A stretch of 64,000 nucleotides of DNA from Herbaspirillum seropedicae (GCF_001040945.1 NZ_CP011930.1:124001-188000); one strand, 5' to 3'. Numbered from the stretch's first letter, positions 42,282-51,722 are shown. A program made the numbers and translations. The notes: generated by a model from the letters alone, not told the origin.

Positions 42282-42536
42282 ATGCAAGCCATACAACGCA
42301 ACAAGACCACGAACAATCACCACGCCGGCCGCGCCGCCCAACAATACGTCATGGGCGGGGAAGCGCGCAGCACCCGCTTGTCCAAGCGCCTCAAGAGCGC
42401 CGAAGCAGCCCATCAGGACGACGATTGCCATGCGCGCTACGACAAGATCTCCAAGCAGATGGATGACGCGCTCGAAGGGGGCTCGCCCCAGCACTTCAAG
42501 CGGCCCAAGATGGAAAGCGACATCATCGCGCGCTGA
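42282..42536 (+). CDS. Hypothetical small hydrophilic protein
   Basis: 84 aa from the ATG at 42282, with AAGAGGAAA 5 bases upstream. It is highly polar (many Lys, Arg, His, Asp) with no signal peptide or membrane segment; no family recognised. The C-terminal half may be helical. It lies alone after a long AT-rich region and converges on gpsA, sharing its terminator. A TTG at 42252 in frame would add 10 residues. Function not assigned. Confidence 0.65.
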   Translation: MQAIQRNKTTNNHHAGRAAQQYVMGGEARSTRLSKRLKSAEAAHQDDDCHARYDKISKQMDDALEGGSPQHFKRPKMESDIIAR

Positions 42537-42568
42537 ACCGGCCCTGCTTCAGGGCTGATCCTCGCACG

Positions 42569-42603
42569 AAAAAAAACAGCCGGAGGCGGTTCGCTCCGGC
42601 TGT
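42569..42603 (-). terminator. Terminator of gpsA (bidirectional hairpin)
   Basis: ACAGCCGGAG / CTCCGGCTGT stem (42576-42585 with 42594-42603). On the minus strand it is followed by eight T residues, so it terminates the gpsA transcript; the plus side has only CATTTTC, enough perhaps for the small gene. Confidence 0.85.
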
Positions 42604-42667
42604 CATTTTCTCCGCTGTCGACTGCAGTGAGGTTTGGTGAACCTTGCCGCCAGGACGGCAGCTGGCG

Positions 42668-43672
42668 CTACAGGCTTTCTTCGCGCGCATCGCGCGCCAG
42701 CAGCCGCGCCACCATCTCCTGTACCGACACGCCGTCGAACAAGGCCGCCGCCACCGCATCGGTGATCGGCATCTCGACGCCTTTTTCGCGCGCCAGCGCA
42801 CGCACCGCCTGGGCGCAGCGCACCCCTTCGGCCACGTGACCGAGTTCGGCCACGATATCGTCCAGTTTCTTGTTCTGCGCCAGTCCCAGGCCGACCCGCC
42901 GGTTGCGCGAGAGGTCGCCGGTGCAGGTCAGGATCAGGTCGCCCACGCCGGACAGTCCCATGAAGGTTTCTACACGTCCCCCCAGCGCCACGCCGAGCCG
43001 GGTGATCTCGGCCAGGCCGCGCGTGATCAGGGCGGCGCGGGCGTTGAGCCCCAAGGCCAGCCCATCGGCCACGCCGGTGGCAATGGCCAGGATGTTCTTG
43101 ACCGCACCGCCGATTTCCACGCCGATCAGGTCGTCGCTGGAATAGATACGGATATTGTTGCCGTGGACCGCCGCCACGACGCGCTCGCACAAGGCCGCAT
43201 CGGCGCCGGCAATGGTCAGCGCGCAGGGCAGGCCGCGCGCCACTTCCTGGGCGAAGGAGGGACCCGAGAGGGCGCCTGCGGCCAGTTGCGGTCCCAACAC
43301 CTCCTGCACCACCTGGTGGGGCAGCAGGCGGGTGCCTTCTTCCAGCCCCTTGCACAGCCAGACCAGATTGGGGATGGGATAGGCGCGCAGTTGACCGGCC
43401 AGCTCGCGCAGGCCCGATACCGATGACGCGGCGATCAGCAGGGAATCGGCAGGGTCGTCGCAGACGTGGCGTACCGCCGCGTCGAAGTCGGCCGTCACGG
43501 CCAGGCCCTCGGGCAGCGGGAAACCAGGCAGGTAGAGGCTGTTCTCGCGCTGCCGGTCAGCTGCCTGCATGGCCTGGGCATTGCGTCCCCACAGCGTGAC
43601 CTGATGCTTGTGCGCCAGCGGGATAGCCAGCGCCGTGCCCCATGCACCGGCGCCCAGGATGGTGATCTTCAT
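42668..43672 (-). CDS. gpsA: NAD(P)H-dependent glycerol-3-phosphate dehydrogenase
   Basis: 334 aa. Reduces dihydroxyacetone phosphate to sn-glycerol 3-phosphate for phospholipid synthesis. N-terminal Rossmann motif [10 protein letters not shown]; the catalytic-lysine region [18 protein letters not shown] and the C-terminal [16 protein letters not shown] segment are conserved. Last gene of the rhodanese-grxC-secB-SH3-gpsA row; the linkage secB-gpsA is common in proteobacteria. Confidence 0.96.
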   Translation of the reverse strand: MKITILGAGAWGTALAIPLAHKHQVTLWGRNAQAMQAADRQRENSLYLPGFPLPEGLAVTADFDAAVRHVCDDPADSLLIAASSVSGLRELAGQLRAYPIPNLVWLCKGLEEGTRLLPHQVVQEVLGPQLAAGALSGPSFAQEVARGLPCALTIAGADAALCERVVAAVHGNNIRIYSSDDLIGVEIGGAVKNILAIATGVADGLALGLNARAALITRGLAEITRLGVALGGRVETFMGLSGVGDLILTCTGDLSRNRRVGLGLAQNKKLDDIVAELGHVAEGVRCAQAVRALAREKGVEMPITDAVAAALFDGVSVQEMVARLLARDAREESL

Positions 43673-43684
43673 CGCGGTCCTGCC

Positions 43685-44134
43685 TCAGTCGCCCCAGACA
43701 TCGCCAGCCTTGACGAAACCGGTCTGGCCGTCGCGGTGGCGCACCTTGACCCAGCCATTGTTGGGACTTTCCAGCATTTCCAGCAAGACCGACTTGTCAG
43801 CCGTGAAGACTACCGGGCTGCTCTCGTCGGCCGCATTGTAGACACGTGCATTGGCTGCCGAGACGACCAGCATGCGCTTGGGCGTGAGGGCCTTGGAGGA
43901 CACCCAGGACAGCGTGCCGGCGGCGTCCCTGACCTTGCTCCATTCGCCATAGGTCAGCACCACTTCGACCGGCATGCCGCGCGGCGCGACATAGACCCGC
44001 CGGCCCTTTTCGGAAGGCGCGTCGTACATGATGGCGGGGGCGGCGCCGACCGATTTGAAGTCCAGGGCCAGGGCGTCCTTGGCCAGGAAAGCACCCAGCA
44101 GGGTGGCGGAAAGAATCAGGGGCAGGCGTGTCAT
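43685..44134 (-). CDS. Periplasmic SH3-domain protein
   Basis: 149 aa. A signal peptide (MTRLPLILSATLLGAFLAKDALA) precedes two bacterial SH3-type repeats (residues ~25-85 and ~90-148), each with a GEWSKVRD- or GWVKVRHRDG-like strand. Such domains usually bind peptidoglycan or cell-wall peptides. It lies 12 bases before gpsA in the same direction. Precise partner unknown. Confidence 0.85.
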   Translation of the reverse strand: MTRLPLILSATLLGAFLAKDALALDFKSVGAAPAIMYDAPSEKGRRVYVAPRGMPVEVVLTYGEWSKVRDAAGTLSWVSSKALTPKRMLVVSAANARVYNAADESSPVVFTADKSVLLEMLESPNNGWVKVRHRDGQTGFVKAGDVWGD

Positions 44135-44251
44135 GGAAAAGTCTCCGCAGAAGGGAAAGCGCCGCAGCGGCTGCTGCGGCGGCTTGGCGTCATGCCGGGT
44201 GCGACCACGCAGGGGCGGCCACCCGGCAGGCGGACAGGTGGGCTGCGTGGA

Positions 44252-44746
44252 TCAGTTGACGGCGGTGGAGCCGTTGTTGACCAGGGTCGCGCCCTGTTGT
44301 TCGGCCAGGGCTTGCAGGCGCTGCTGGTAGAACACCTCGAAGTTGATCTCGGCCAGGTGTACCGGCGGGAAACCGGCGCGGGTGATGGCGTCGGCGATGT
44401 TGGCGCGCAGGTACGGATAGATGATGTTGGGGCAGCCGATGCCCAGGAGCGGGTCCAGCTGTTCGGCCGGCACGTTGCGGATCTCGAAGATGCCGGCTTG
44501 CTTGCCCTCGACCAGGAAGGCGACCTTGTCCTTGACCTTGGCGGTCACGGTGATGGTCACGGTCGATTCGAACACGCCTTCGGCCAGCGCTTCAGCGCCG
44601 ACGTCCACCGAGACTTCGATCGAAGGGGCTTCCTGCTCCAGGAAGATGGCCGGGGAGTTCGGCTGTTCCAGAGAGAGGTCCTTCAGGTAGACGCGCTGGA
44701 TCTGGAAAACGGGTTGCTGTTGAGCTTCTTGGTTCTGTTCCGACAT
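44252..44746 (-). CDS. secB: Protein-export chaperone SecB
   Basis: 164 aa, tetrameric chaperone that keeps precursors unfolded and hands them to SecA. Motifs: [19 protein letters not shown] at the N-terminus and [34 protein letters not shown] at the C-terminal side. GrxC lies just upstream in the same direction, as in most proteobacteria. Confidence 0.96.
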   Translation of the reverse strand: MSEQNQEAQQQPVFQIQRVYLKDLSLEQPNSPAIFLEQEAPSIEVSVDVGAEALAEGVFESTVTITVTAKVKDKVAFLVEGKQAGIFEIRNVPAEQLDPLLGIGCPNIIYPYLRANIADAITRAGFPPVHLAEINFEVFYQQRLQALAEQQGATLVNNGSTAVN

Positions 44747-44798
44747 GGATCTCTTTCAGGTTCGGTGAATCGATAAGGGGAAGGGTGCTGCCCTGGCC

Positions 44799-45059
44799 TC
44801 AGGCTTGCAGCAGCGGGTCCAGCTTGCCGGCGCGGTCCAGCGCGCTCAGATCGTCGAAGCCGCCGACATGGGTGTCGCCGACGTAGATCTGCGGCACGGT
44901 GCGGCGGCCGGTCTGTTGCATCATCAGCTCACGCTGCTGAGGGTCGAGATCGACGCGGATCTTCTCGATCTGCGTGATCCCTTTGCTGGCGAGCAGGCGC
45001 TCGGCCATCATGCAATACGGGCACACGGCGGTGCAGTACATCTTCACTGGGGCGCTCAT
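44799..45059 (-). CDS. grxC: Glutaredoxin 3
   Basis: 86 aa. Redox motif CPYC at Cys13/Cys16, the TVPQIYV cis-proline loop and GGFDDL glutathione-binding end are intact. Reduces glutathione mixed disulfides and can donate electrons to ribonucleotide reductase. Its ATG overlaps the rhodanese stop by 4 bases, implying coupled translation. Confidence 0.96.
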   Translation of the reverse strand: MSAPVKMYCTAVCPYCMMAERLLASKGITQIEKIRVDLDPQQRELMMQQTGRRTVPQIYVGDTHVGGFDDLSALDRAGKLDPLLQA

Positions 45060-45469
45060 TTTGCCTCCTTGGTGGTCAGCGGCAGGCCCTGGCCCTGCCA
45101 GGCGGCGATGCCGCCGTTGAGGCCGTAGACTTCGCTGAAACCGGCTTTCTTCAGCGTGGCTTCGGCGCGGTTGGCCTGGGTGCCGGTCTGGCAGACCACG
45201 ATGACCGGGCGACCCTTCAACTTGTCGAGCTCGCCGATGCGCTGCGGCAACTCCTTCAACGGGATGTTGCGGGCGTCGCGCAGGTGGCCGGCGGCGAACT
45301 GCTCGGCCTCGCGCACGTCCAGCACCAGCACCTTGCCCTGGTTGATCATCTGCGTGGCTTGCAGAAGGCTGAGCTTGTTGCCGCGCTGCTGCAGGTAGGG
45401 AACCAGCAGGGCTCCACCCGAGACCAAGGCCAGAGCGATCAGGAAAATATTGTCGATGATGAATTTCAC
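45056..45469 (-). CDS. Membrane-anchored rhodanese-like protein
   Basis: 137 aa. One N-terminal membrane segment (residues ~5-25), then a single rhodanese domain with the active-site Cys93 in VVCQTGTQANRA. It may transfer sulfur or handle thiols, in keeping with its coupled neighbour glutaredoxin. The order rhodanese-grxC-secB is conserved in beta- and gamma-proteobacteria. A TATAAT on the minus strand (45505-45500) could be its -10. Confidence 0.92.
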   Translation of the reverse strand: MKFIIDNIFLIALALVSGGALLVPYLQQRGNKLSLLQATQMINQGKVLVLDVREAEQFAAGHLRDARNIPLKELPQRIGELDKLKGRPVIVVCQTGTQANRAEATLKKAGFSEVYGLNGGIAAWQGQGLPLTTKEAK

Positions 45470-45619
45470 GGCAGTCCAATGAGTTTACTGAATCCCGGCA
45501 TTATAAAATAGAAGCATTCGCGGTTTGCATGAGAACAGTCTAAGGTTTGCGCCCGGTTCCGCGTATGCGACCTTCGGGCAGCCGCATCGGTTTATCCATC
45601 ATCAGAAACTAGTCCTGCT

Positions 45620-46366
45620 ATGTACAAAATCGTATTCATGCGCCACGGCGAATCGACCTGGAACCTGGCCAACCGTTTCACCGGCTGGGTCGACGTCGAT
45701 CTGACCGAGAAGGGCGTGGCTGAAGCCCGCCAGGCCGGCAAGCTGCTCAAGGAAGCCGGCTTCACCTTCGACCTGGCCTATACCTCGGTGTTGAAGCGCG
45801 CCATCCGCACCCTCTGGACCACGCTCGATGAAATGGACCAGATGTACATCCCCATCAAGAACGACTGGCGCCTGAACGAACGCCACTACGGCGCCCTGCA
45901 GGGCCTGAACAAGGCCGAGACCGCCGCCCAGTACGGCGACGAGCAGGTGCTGGTCTGGCGCCGCAGCTACGACACCCCGCCCAACCCGCTGACCCCGGGC
46001 GAGGAGCGCGACGCCTTCGGCGACCCGCGCTACGCCGGCCTGTCGCGTGAGCAGGTGCCGCTGACCGAGTGCCTCAAGGATACCGTGGCGCGCGTGCTGC
46101 CGGCCTGGAATGACGCCATCGCCCCGGCCATCCGCGCCGGCAAGCAGATCATCATCTCGGCCCACGGCAACAGCCTGCGCGCCCTGATCAAGTACCTGGA
46201 CGGCATCAGCGACAACGACATCGTCGGCCTGAACATCCCCAACGGCCAGCCGCTGGTCTATGAACTGGACGCCGACCTCAAGCCCATCAAGAGCTATTAC
46301 CTGGGCGACCAGTCGGCCATCGAGGCAGCGCTCAAGGCCGTGGCCAACCAAGGGAAGTCGAAATAA
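45620..46366 (+). CDS. gpmA: 2,3-bisphosphoglycerate-dependent phosphoglycerate mutase
   Basis: 248 aa. Interconverts 3- and 2-phosphoglycerate in glycolysis and gluconeogenesis. The phosphohistidine motif MRHGESTWN is at the N-terminus, followed by [15 protein letters not shown] and [14 protein letters not shown]. Second catalytic His in [11 protein letters not shown]. Divergent from the rhodanese gene, followed by a terminator. Confidence 0.97.
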   Translation: MYKIVFMRHGESTWNLANRFTGWVDVDLTEKGVAEARQAGKLLKEAGFTFDLAYTSVLKRAIRTLWTTLDEMDQMYIPIKNDWRLNERHYGALQGLNKAETAAQYGDEQVLVWRRSYDTPPNPLTPGEERDAFGDPRYAGLSREQVPLTECLKDTVARVLPAWNDAIAPAIRAGKQIIISAHGNSLRALIKYLDGISDNDIVGLNIPNGQPLVYELDADLKPIKSYYLGDQSAIEAALKAVANQGKSK

Positions 46367-46383
46367 AACGGTCTCCCTTCAGC

Positions 46384-46413
46384 AAGACGCCGGCCGCACA
46401 GGCGGCGTCTTTT
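46384..46413 (+). terminator. Terminator after gpmA
   Basis: AAGACGCCG / CGGCGTCTT stem (46384-46392 with 46403-46411) followed by TT and C-rich sequence. Moderately strong; some read-through into the EnvC-like gene is possible because its start lies only ~45 bases further. Confidence 0.7.
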
Positions 46414-46458
46414 CCCGGCAAGTGCACCACGCAGGCGCGTTGCGGAGGCTTCTCCCGC

Positions 46459-47871
46459 GTGTCGCGGGGAGGCATTCGCCCCTGGCTGGCGGGGCTGGCG
46501 CTACTGCTGGCCACGGCAGCCGTGCAGTCCCAGCCGATCACCGAGCGCGCCCGGCAGAAGCAGGCCGCCGAGAAGGAACGCGCCGACCTGCAGCAGCGCC
46601 TGGCCAATCTCAAGCGCGACATCGACCATACCGAGACTGCCAAGGACAATGCCGCCGATGCGCTGGCAGCCTCCGAGCAGGCCATCTCCAAGGCCAACCG
46701 CTCCCTGCGCGACCTGGCGCAGGAGCAGCAGCAGACCGAGGCGCGCCTGAATCAGCTCATACGCCAGCTCAATGAACTGACCGCGCTGGTCAACGCCCAG
46801 CAGGCGCAGCTCTCCAAGCTGCTGCGCGAACAGTACGTGGCCGGCAATGAAGACCGCATCAAGCTGCTGCTCTCGGGCGACAATCCCAATCGCATCAACC
46901 GCGAGCTGCAGTACATGGGCTATGTGTCGCAAGCCCAGGCCAAGCTGATCGAGACGCTGCGCGCCAACCAGCAGGCCATCCGCGCCAACAAGGCCGACAC
47001 CCAGAACGCCAAGTTCGAACTGGAAGAAATCGCCCAGGAAGAGCTGGAGCAGAAAAAGGTGCTGGAGCGCGAAAAGGGCCGTCGCCAGACCCTGCTGTCG
47101 CAGCTTTCCACCAAACTCAACGCCCAGCGCCAGGAAGCCGGCCGCATCGAGCAGGACCAGCAGCGCCTGTCCAGCCTGGTGGACAAGCTGGCGCAGATCA
47201 TCGAGCAACAGAAAAAGGCCGAAGCCGAAGCCCGCGAGAAGCGTCGCCAGGAACAATTGGCAAAAGCCAAGGCCGAACGTGAGAAGCGTCTGGCTGAGCA
47301 GCGCGCCCGCGCCGAGAAGCGTGCCGCCGAAGCGGCCAAGGCGGCCAAGGAAGGCAAGCCGGCGCCGAAGATGCCGGACCCGGCCGACGCCATCGATGAC
47401 GACGAACCACCGCAACAGGCATCGCTGGGCCGCAACGACACCGTGCCGGAGCCGCAGCCAGACAACTTCGGCAAGCCCTTCGCCAGCCTGCGTGGGCAAT
47501 TGCATCTGCCGGTCAAGGGTGATCTGATGGCGAAATTCGGCAGCCGCCGGGGTGACGGACCGACCAGTCGTGGCCTCTTTATCCGCGCCCACGAAGGGGC
47601 GGAAGTGCGTGCGGTAGCGGCCGGACGGGTGGTCTTTGCGGACTGGCTGCGTGGTTTCGGCAATCTGATCATCGTGGACCATGGCAACCAGTACATGACG
47701 ATCTATGGCAACAACCAGTCGGTATTGAAGCGCGCCGGCGATCTGGTCAAGGCAGGCGACACCATTGCCACCGCAGGCAATAGCGGCGGCAACGAGCAAT
47801 CGGGTTTATACTTTGAAATGCGGTATCAAGGCCGCGCATTCGACCCACAGGGGTGGGTAACTTCTAGGTGA
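46459..47871 (+). CDS. Murein hydrolase activator EnvC family protein
   Basis: 470 aa. Signal peptide (to VQS-QPITE), a long coiled coil (~25-300, Gln/Ala/Glu/Lys rich), an acidic-Pro linker and a C-terminal LytM/M23 domain (~345-468). The zinc ligands of active M23 peptidases are missing: the region reads GLFIRAHEGAEVRAV where an active enzyme has HxxxD. As in E. coli EnvC, it should activate amidases for daughter-cell separation, not cut peptidoglycan. The start is GTG. The ctpA-like gene follows after 3 bases, a linkage seen widely (gpmA-envC-ctpA). Confidence 0.92.
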   Translation: MSRGGIRPWLAGLALLLATAAVQSQPITERARQKQAAEKERADLQQRLANLKRDIDHTETAKDNAADALAASEQAISKANRSLRDLAQEQQQTEARLNQLIRQLNELTALVNAQQAQLSKLLREQYVAGNEDRIKLLLSGDNPNRINRELQYMGYVSQAQAKLIETLRANQQAIRANKADTQNAKFELEEIAQEELEQKKVLEREKGRRQTLLSQLSTKLNAQRQEAGRIEQDQQRLSSLVDKLAQIIEQQKKAEAEAREKRRQEQLAKAKAEREKRLAEQRARAEKRAAEAAKAAKEGKPAPKMPDPADAIDDDEPPQQASLGRNDTVPEPQPDNFGKPFASLRGQLHLPVKGDLMAKFGSRRGDGPTSRGLFIRAHEGAEVRAVAAGRVVFADWLRGFGNLIIVDHGNQYMTIYGNNQSVLKRAGDLVKAGDTIATAGNSGGNEQSGLYFEMRYQGRAFDPQGWVTSR

Positions 47872-47874
47872 CAC

Positions 47875-49371
47875 ATGGGCAGCAAACTCAAGAATATCGG
47901 TTTGATCGGTTTGGGCATGGTGGCAGGCGCCACCGCGATGATTCAGTTCGACGCCATCGCGCAAAAGAATGCAACGGCGTCGCTGCCCCTGGAGGAGCTG
48001 CGCCAGATGGCCGACGTGTTCGGCCTCATCAAGTCGGATTATGTCGAGCAGGTCGATGACAAAAAGCTGTTGACCGAAGCCATTTCCGGCATGGTCTCCT
48101 CGCTCGATCCGCACTCCGCCTATCTGGACAAGAAGGCCTACAAGGAGCTGCGCGAAGGCACCATGGGCAAGTTTGTCGGCCTGGGCATCGAGGTCGGCAT
48201 GGAAGATGGCTACGTCAAGGTCATCTCCCCCATCGAGGATTCGCCGGCCTTCCGCGCCGGCATCAAGGCCGGTGACCTGATCACCCGCCTGGACAGCACC
48301 CCGGTCAAGGGCCTGACCCTGGATGAAGCCGTCAAGAAGATGCGCGGCGAACCCAATACCAAGATCACCCTGACGATCGCCCGCAAGGACGAAGACAAGC
48401 CCATCATCCTGACCATCACCCGTCAGGAGATCCGCGTGCAGAGCGTCAAGTCCAAGGTGGTCGAACCCGGCTACGCCTGGCTGCGCGTGACCCAGTTCCA
48501 GGAGCCGACGGTGGACGACATGTCCAAGAAGCTGGCCGCCATCTATGCCCAGGAACCCAACCTGAAGGGCATCGTGCTGGACCTGCGCAATGACCCGGGC
48601 GGCGTGCTGCCGGGCGCCATCGGCGTGGCTGCGGCCTTCCTGCCCAAGGATTCGGTGGTGGTGTCCACCAATGGCCAGCTGCCCAGCTCCAAGCAGACCT
48701 TCTACGCCAAGCGCGAGTACTACGCCTCCAACCCGCTGTCGGATCCGCTGTCGCGCCTGCCGGACGCCATCAAGAAGGTGCCGATGGTGGTCCTGATCAA
48801 CAGCGGCTCGGCGTCGGCGTCCGAAATCGTGGCCGGCGCCCTGCAGGATTACAAGCGCGCCACCATCATGGGCACCCAATCCTTCGGCAAGGGTTCGGTG
48901 CAGTCGGTGATCGCCTTGCCGCCGGAGAAGAACACCGCCGTCAAGCTGACCACCGCCCGCTACTACACGCCCAAGGGCCGTTCCATCCAGGCACGCGGCA
49001 TCGTGCCGGACATCATGGTGGATGAATATCCCGATGGCGATGGCCTGAACGGCCTGCGCCTGCGTGAAGCCGACCTGTCCAAGCACCTCACCAACGACAC
49101 CGACAAGTCCGCCGAGGTCAAGGCCAAGTCGATGGATGAACAGTCCGAAGAACGCCTGATCGCCGCCGAGAAGAAGCGCAAGCCCATGGACTTCGGCAGC
49201 AAGGATGACTTCCAGCTGATGCAGGCCCTGAACCAGTTGAAGGGGCTGCCGGTCAAGGTCTCCAACGCCAAGCCGGAAGTGCGTAACGAAGAAGGCAAGA
49301 ACGACACTCCGGTGAAAGACGAGCGCAAGGATAACAAGGCGCCGGCCGAGAAGATCGACACCACCAAGTAA
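47875..49371 (+). CDS. ctpA: S41-family C-terminal processing peptidase (CtpA-like)
   Basis: 498 aa. An N-terminal hydrophobic segment for export, a PDZ domain (~residues 85-170) and the S41 catalytic core. The catalytic Ser lies in GSASASEIVAGAL and the Lys in GTQSFGKGSVQ. It would degrade periplasmic or membrane proteins from the C-terminus, for example peptidoglycan hydrolases. A charged Lys/Asp-rich tail ends the protein. Coupled to the EnvC-like gene upstream. Confidence 0.94.
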   Translation: MGSKLKNIGLIGLGMVAGATAMIQFDAIAQKNATASLPLEELRQMADVFGLIKSDYVEQVDDKKLLTEAISGMVSSLDPHSAYLDKKAYKELREGTMGKFVGLGIEVGMEDGYVKVISPIEDSPAFRAGIKAGDLITRLDSTPVKGLTLDEAVKKMRGEPNTKITLTIARKDEDKPIILTITRQEIRVQSVKSKVVEPGYAWLRVTQFQEPTVDDMSKKLAAIYAQEPNLKGIVLDLRNDPGGVLPGAIGVAAAFLPKDSVVVSTNGQLPSSKQTFYAKREYYASNPLSDPLSRLPDAIKKVPMVVLINSGSASASEIVAGALQDYKRATIMGTQSFGKGSVQSVIALPPEKNTAVKLTTARYYTPKGRSIQARGIVPDIMVDEYPDGDGLNGLRLREADLSKHLTNDTDKSAEVKAKSMDEQSEERLIAAEKKRKPMDFGSKDDFQLMQALNQLKGLPVKVSNAKPEVRNEEGKNDTPVKDERKDNKAPAEKIDTTK

Positions 49372-49398
49372 GCCGCCGCCCTCGCGGGCAGGCACATC

Positions 49399-49429
49399 GG
49401 GCCGCTAGCACTTGCCAGCGGCCCTTTTT
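49399..49429 (+). terminator. Terminator after the peptidase gene
   Basis: GGGCCGCT / AGCGGCCC stem with a 10-base loop followed by TTTTT. Confidence 0.8.
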
Positions 49430-49459
49430 CATTCTTCATGTGAGCGAGGCCCGACGACG

Positions 49460-50224
49460 ATGGATGATCAACAGCTGCTGCGCTACTCGCGCCACATCCT
49501 GCTCGACGAGATCGACATCGACGGACAGACCCGGCTGCTGCAAGGACATGCCCTGGTGATCGGCGCCGGCGGCCTCGGTTCACCGGCGGCCATGTACCTG
49601 GCCTCGGCCGGGGTAGGGCGCATCACCCTGGTGGACCACGACACGGTGGACCTGACCAACCTGCAGCGCCAGATCATGCACACCACGGCCCGGGTCGGCC
49701 AGCCCAAGGTGGAGTCGGGCCGCCAGGCGCTGGAGCAGATCAATCCCGGCGTGCAGGTCACCGCCCTGGCCGAGCGCGTGGAAGCAGAGCGGCTGCACGC
49801 GCTGGTCGCCCAGGCCGACGTGGTGCTGGACTGCAGTGACAACTTCGCCACCCGCCATGCCGTCAACCGCGCCTGTGTGGCCGCTGGCGTGCCGCTGGTC
49901 TCGGGCGCGGCGATCCGCTTCGATGGTCAGGTCAGTGTGTTCGACCCGCGCCAGGACGCCAGTCCCTGTTATGCCTGCCTGTTCCCCCCCGAGCGCGAGT
50001 TCGAGGAAGTGCAGTGCTCCACCATGGGCGTGTTTTCCCCCCTGGTGGGCATCATCGGCACCATGCAGGCGGCCGAGGCAATCAAGCTCCTGGCCGGGAT
50101 CGGTCGCTCGCTGGCCGGACGCCTGCTCATCCTCGACGCCCGCGAGATGGAGTGGACCTCCATTACCGTGGGCCGCGACCGCCAATGCCCGGTGTGTGCG
50201 AAGCGCCACGCCCAGCAGGCCTGA
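49460..50224 (+). CDS. moeB: MoeB/ThiF-family adenylyltransferase
   Basis: 254 aa E1-like enzyme. ATP site GAGGLGSPAAMYLASAGVG, the NLQRQIMHT segment, zinc cysteines in CYACLF and CPVC, and CSTMGVFSPLVG near the catalytic cysteine. It adenylates the C-terminal glycine of a sulfur carrier (MoaD or ThiS) for molybdopterin or thiamine synthesis. MoeB and ThiF cannot be separated here with confidence. ATG 49460 (MDDQQLLRYSRHILL) is the family N-terminus. Confidence 0.88.
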   Translation: MDDQQLLRYSRHILLDEIDIDGQTRLLQGHALVIGAGGLGSPAAMYLASAGVGRITLVDHDTVDLTNLQRQIMHTTARVGQPKVESGRQALEQINPGVQVTALAERVEAERLHALVAQADVVLDCSDNFATRHAVNRACVAAGVPLVSGAAIRFDGQVSVFDPRQDASPCYACLFPPEREFEEVQCSTMGVFSPLVGIIGTMQAAEAIKLLAGIGRSLAGRLLILDAREMEWTSITVGRDRQCPVCAKRHAQQA

Positions 50225-50464
50225 ATTGCCATCCTGGCAAGCCCCTGTACTTCCATCCTGCCCCGTTCTTCTGGTATAAACACGCTTGGATGTTGCAATG
50301 CAAATAGCATGCACATCGAGCCAGGCTGATGTTCGGAACGACGACAATTCATAAGCGCGATCAGCCCGCCCTGCATTTGCCCGCAACCGGGGACGTCATG
50401 AACCGCTCCATGAAACGGTTTTCCAGCCCGCAGCCGACTGTGTGCCGGCCCTTGAGCCCGGGGC

Positions 50465-50492
50465 TTGGCATCCGGAATCGTTGGTGTACAAT
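50465..50492 (+). promoter_or_regulatory. Promoter of dksA
   Basis: TTGGCA (50465-50470), a 16-base spacer and TACAAT (50487-50492), each one mismatch from consensus. The predicted leader of ~155 bases before dksA is GC-rich with no strong ORF. The rest of the 50225-50653 gap shows no gene. Confidence 0.65.
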
Positions 50493-50653
50493 CCTTGACC
50501 GCGAAAAAGCGTACGCTATCGGCAAGTCGGCCCGCCAGGAGGGAACCCATCGGGCCGGGGGAAGGCGTGAACGTCAAGCGAAGAGGTGCCAACGCGGCTA
50601 GGGAAGTGGATTCACAAGCGACCTGTTCCGGCAGCCAAGCATGAGCCGGGATA

Positions 50654-51139
50654 ATGGATATAGTTGAAAAACCCGTAGTATTGAAAGTAAGCGAAGTGGC
50701 AACCAAAACTCCCAAAACTACCCCTGCAGCGCAGTTGTTGACCGAGGAAGAAATCCTCAAGATGGACGAGAAGGACTACATGAACGAAGCGCAGCTCGCT
50801 TTCTTCAAGGCCCGTCTCCAGCAACTGGAAAAGGATCTGCTCAAGAACGCGGATGAGACCACCGAACACCTGCGCGAAACCGTGCTGGTGCCGGACCCGG
50901 CCGACCGCGCCACCATCGAGGAAGAACATGCCCTCGAACTGCGCACCCGTGACCGCGAACGCAAGCTGCTCAAGAAAGTGCAGCAGTCCATCGTGGCCAT
51001 CGACAACGGTGAGTACGGCTGGTGCGAAGAGACCGGTGAACCGATCGGCATCCCGCGTCTACTGGCGCGCCCGACCGCGACCCTGTCGCTGGAAGCGCAG
51101 CAACGCCGCGAACTGAAGCAAAAGCTCTACGGCGACTGA
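50654..51139 (+). CDS. dksA: RNA polymerase-binding transcription factor DksA
   Basis: 161 aa. Long coiled coil (~45-115) that enters the polymerase secondary channel; the tip DPADRA near residues 81-86 keeps the acidic residues needed for activity with ppGpp. The zinc-finger region has only Cys124 of the four cysteines of E. coli DksA: the other positions are Thr127, Ser145 and Ala148. It therefore should not bind zinc through four cysteines. The conserved RPTATLSLEAQQRRELK end is typical of beta-proteobacterial DksA. Confidence 0.95.
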   Translation: MDIVEKPVVLKVSEVATKTPKTTPAAQLLTEEEILKMDEKDYMNEAQLAFFKARLQQLEKDLLKNADETTEHLRETVLVPDPADRATIEEEHALELRTRDRERKLLKKVQQSIVAIDNGEYGWCEETGEPIGIPRLLARPTATLSLEAQQRRELKQKLYGD

Positions 51140-51293
51140 TCCCCGCCACTGCAGGATGAAGCCTGTGCCGCGCGGCGGCCAGGCGCGGCGCCGGCACTGT
51201 CTGCCGGTGCTGGCTGACTGACCCCGTCGATCCGGGCCTGCGCCATGGGCGCCCTTGTCCAACCCCTGTCATCCTGCGAGCCCTACACCGGCC

Positions 51294-51722
51294 ATGTCCC
51301 CTCTGCACCGCCTGCGCTGTCTGCACACTCCAGCCCTCGTCGCCATCTTGGCGATGTCGCTGCTGCTGGCGCAGATGCTGGGTTTCGTGCACGGCATCGC
51401 GCACGCTGGCTGGGCGCCGGGGACCGTGCATTCGCTCATCAGCGATGCGCTCTTTGATGAGGGCGAGGGCGACGACCATGCCGCCTCTGCGCATGTGCAT
51501 GGTGGACAGCAGCAGGGCGAGGACCACGCCCATGTCCACGCCGACCACTCGCACCACTCCTGCGTTTCCTACGATGCCGCCGCCCTGTCGGCCGGCGCGC
51601 ACTTCGATTTCCCGCCGCTGCCCCTGATGCCGCCGGTGCGGGTACTGGCTCTCTGGCAGGCGTTCGCCTCCTGGGATCCGCCGCTCAACTGCCATTTCTC
51701 CTCGCGCGCGCCGCCGCGCTGA
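51294..51722 (+). CDS. Histidine-rich membrane-anchored protein next to a ZnuD-like receptor
   Basis: 142 aa from ATG 51294 (MSPLHRLRC). One hydrophobic segment (~residues 13-35) is followed by a histidine cluster: nine His between residues 62 and 88, in DH, HVH, HAHVHADHSHH patterns. Such stretches bind Zn(II), Ni(II) or Cu(II). It resembles the small DUF2946-type proteins found beside metal TonB receptors, but I am not certain of the family. It lies 181 bases before the receptor and may feed it or sense metal. No Zur box was recognised. Confidence 0.65.
   Translation: MSPLHRLRCLHTPALVAILAMSLLLAQMLGFVHGIAHAGWAPGTVHSLISDALFDEGEGDDHAASAHVHGGQQQGEDHAHVHADHSHHSCVSYDAAALSAGAHFDFPPLPLMPPVRVLALWQAFASWDPPLNCHFSSRAPPR

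Noticed and set aside
50329..50601. 90-codon frame between moeB and dksA
   Set aside because: It overlaps the strong dksA promoter and leader, has no ribosome binding site and its translation is unlike a folded protein.
50567..50644. 25-codon GTG frame in the dksA leader, a possible regulatory upstream ORF
   Set aside because: The purine-rich stretch is too close to the GTG and there is no sign of a regulatory peptide or coupled hairpins.
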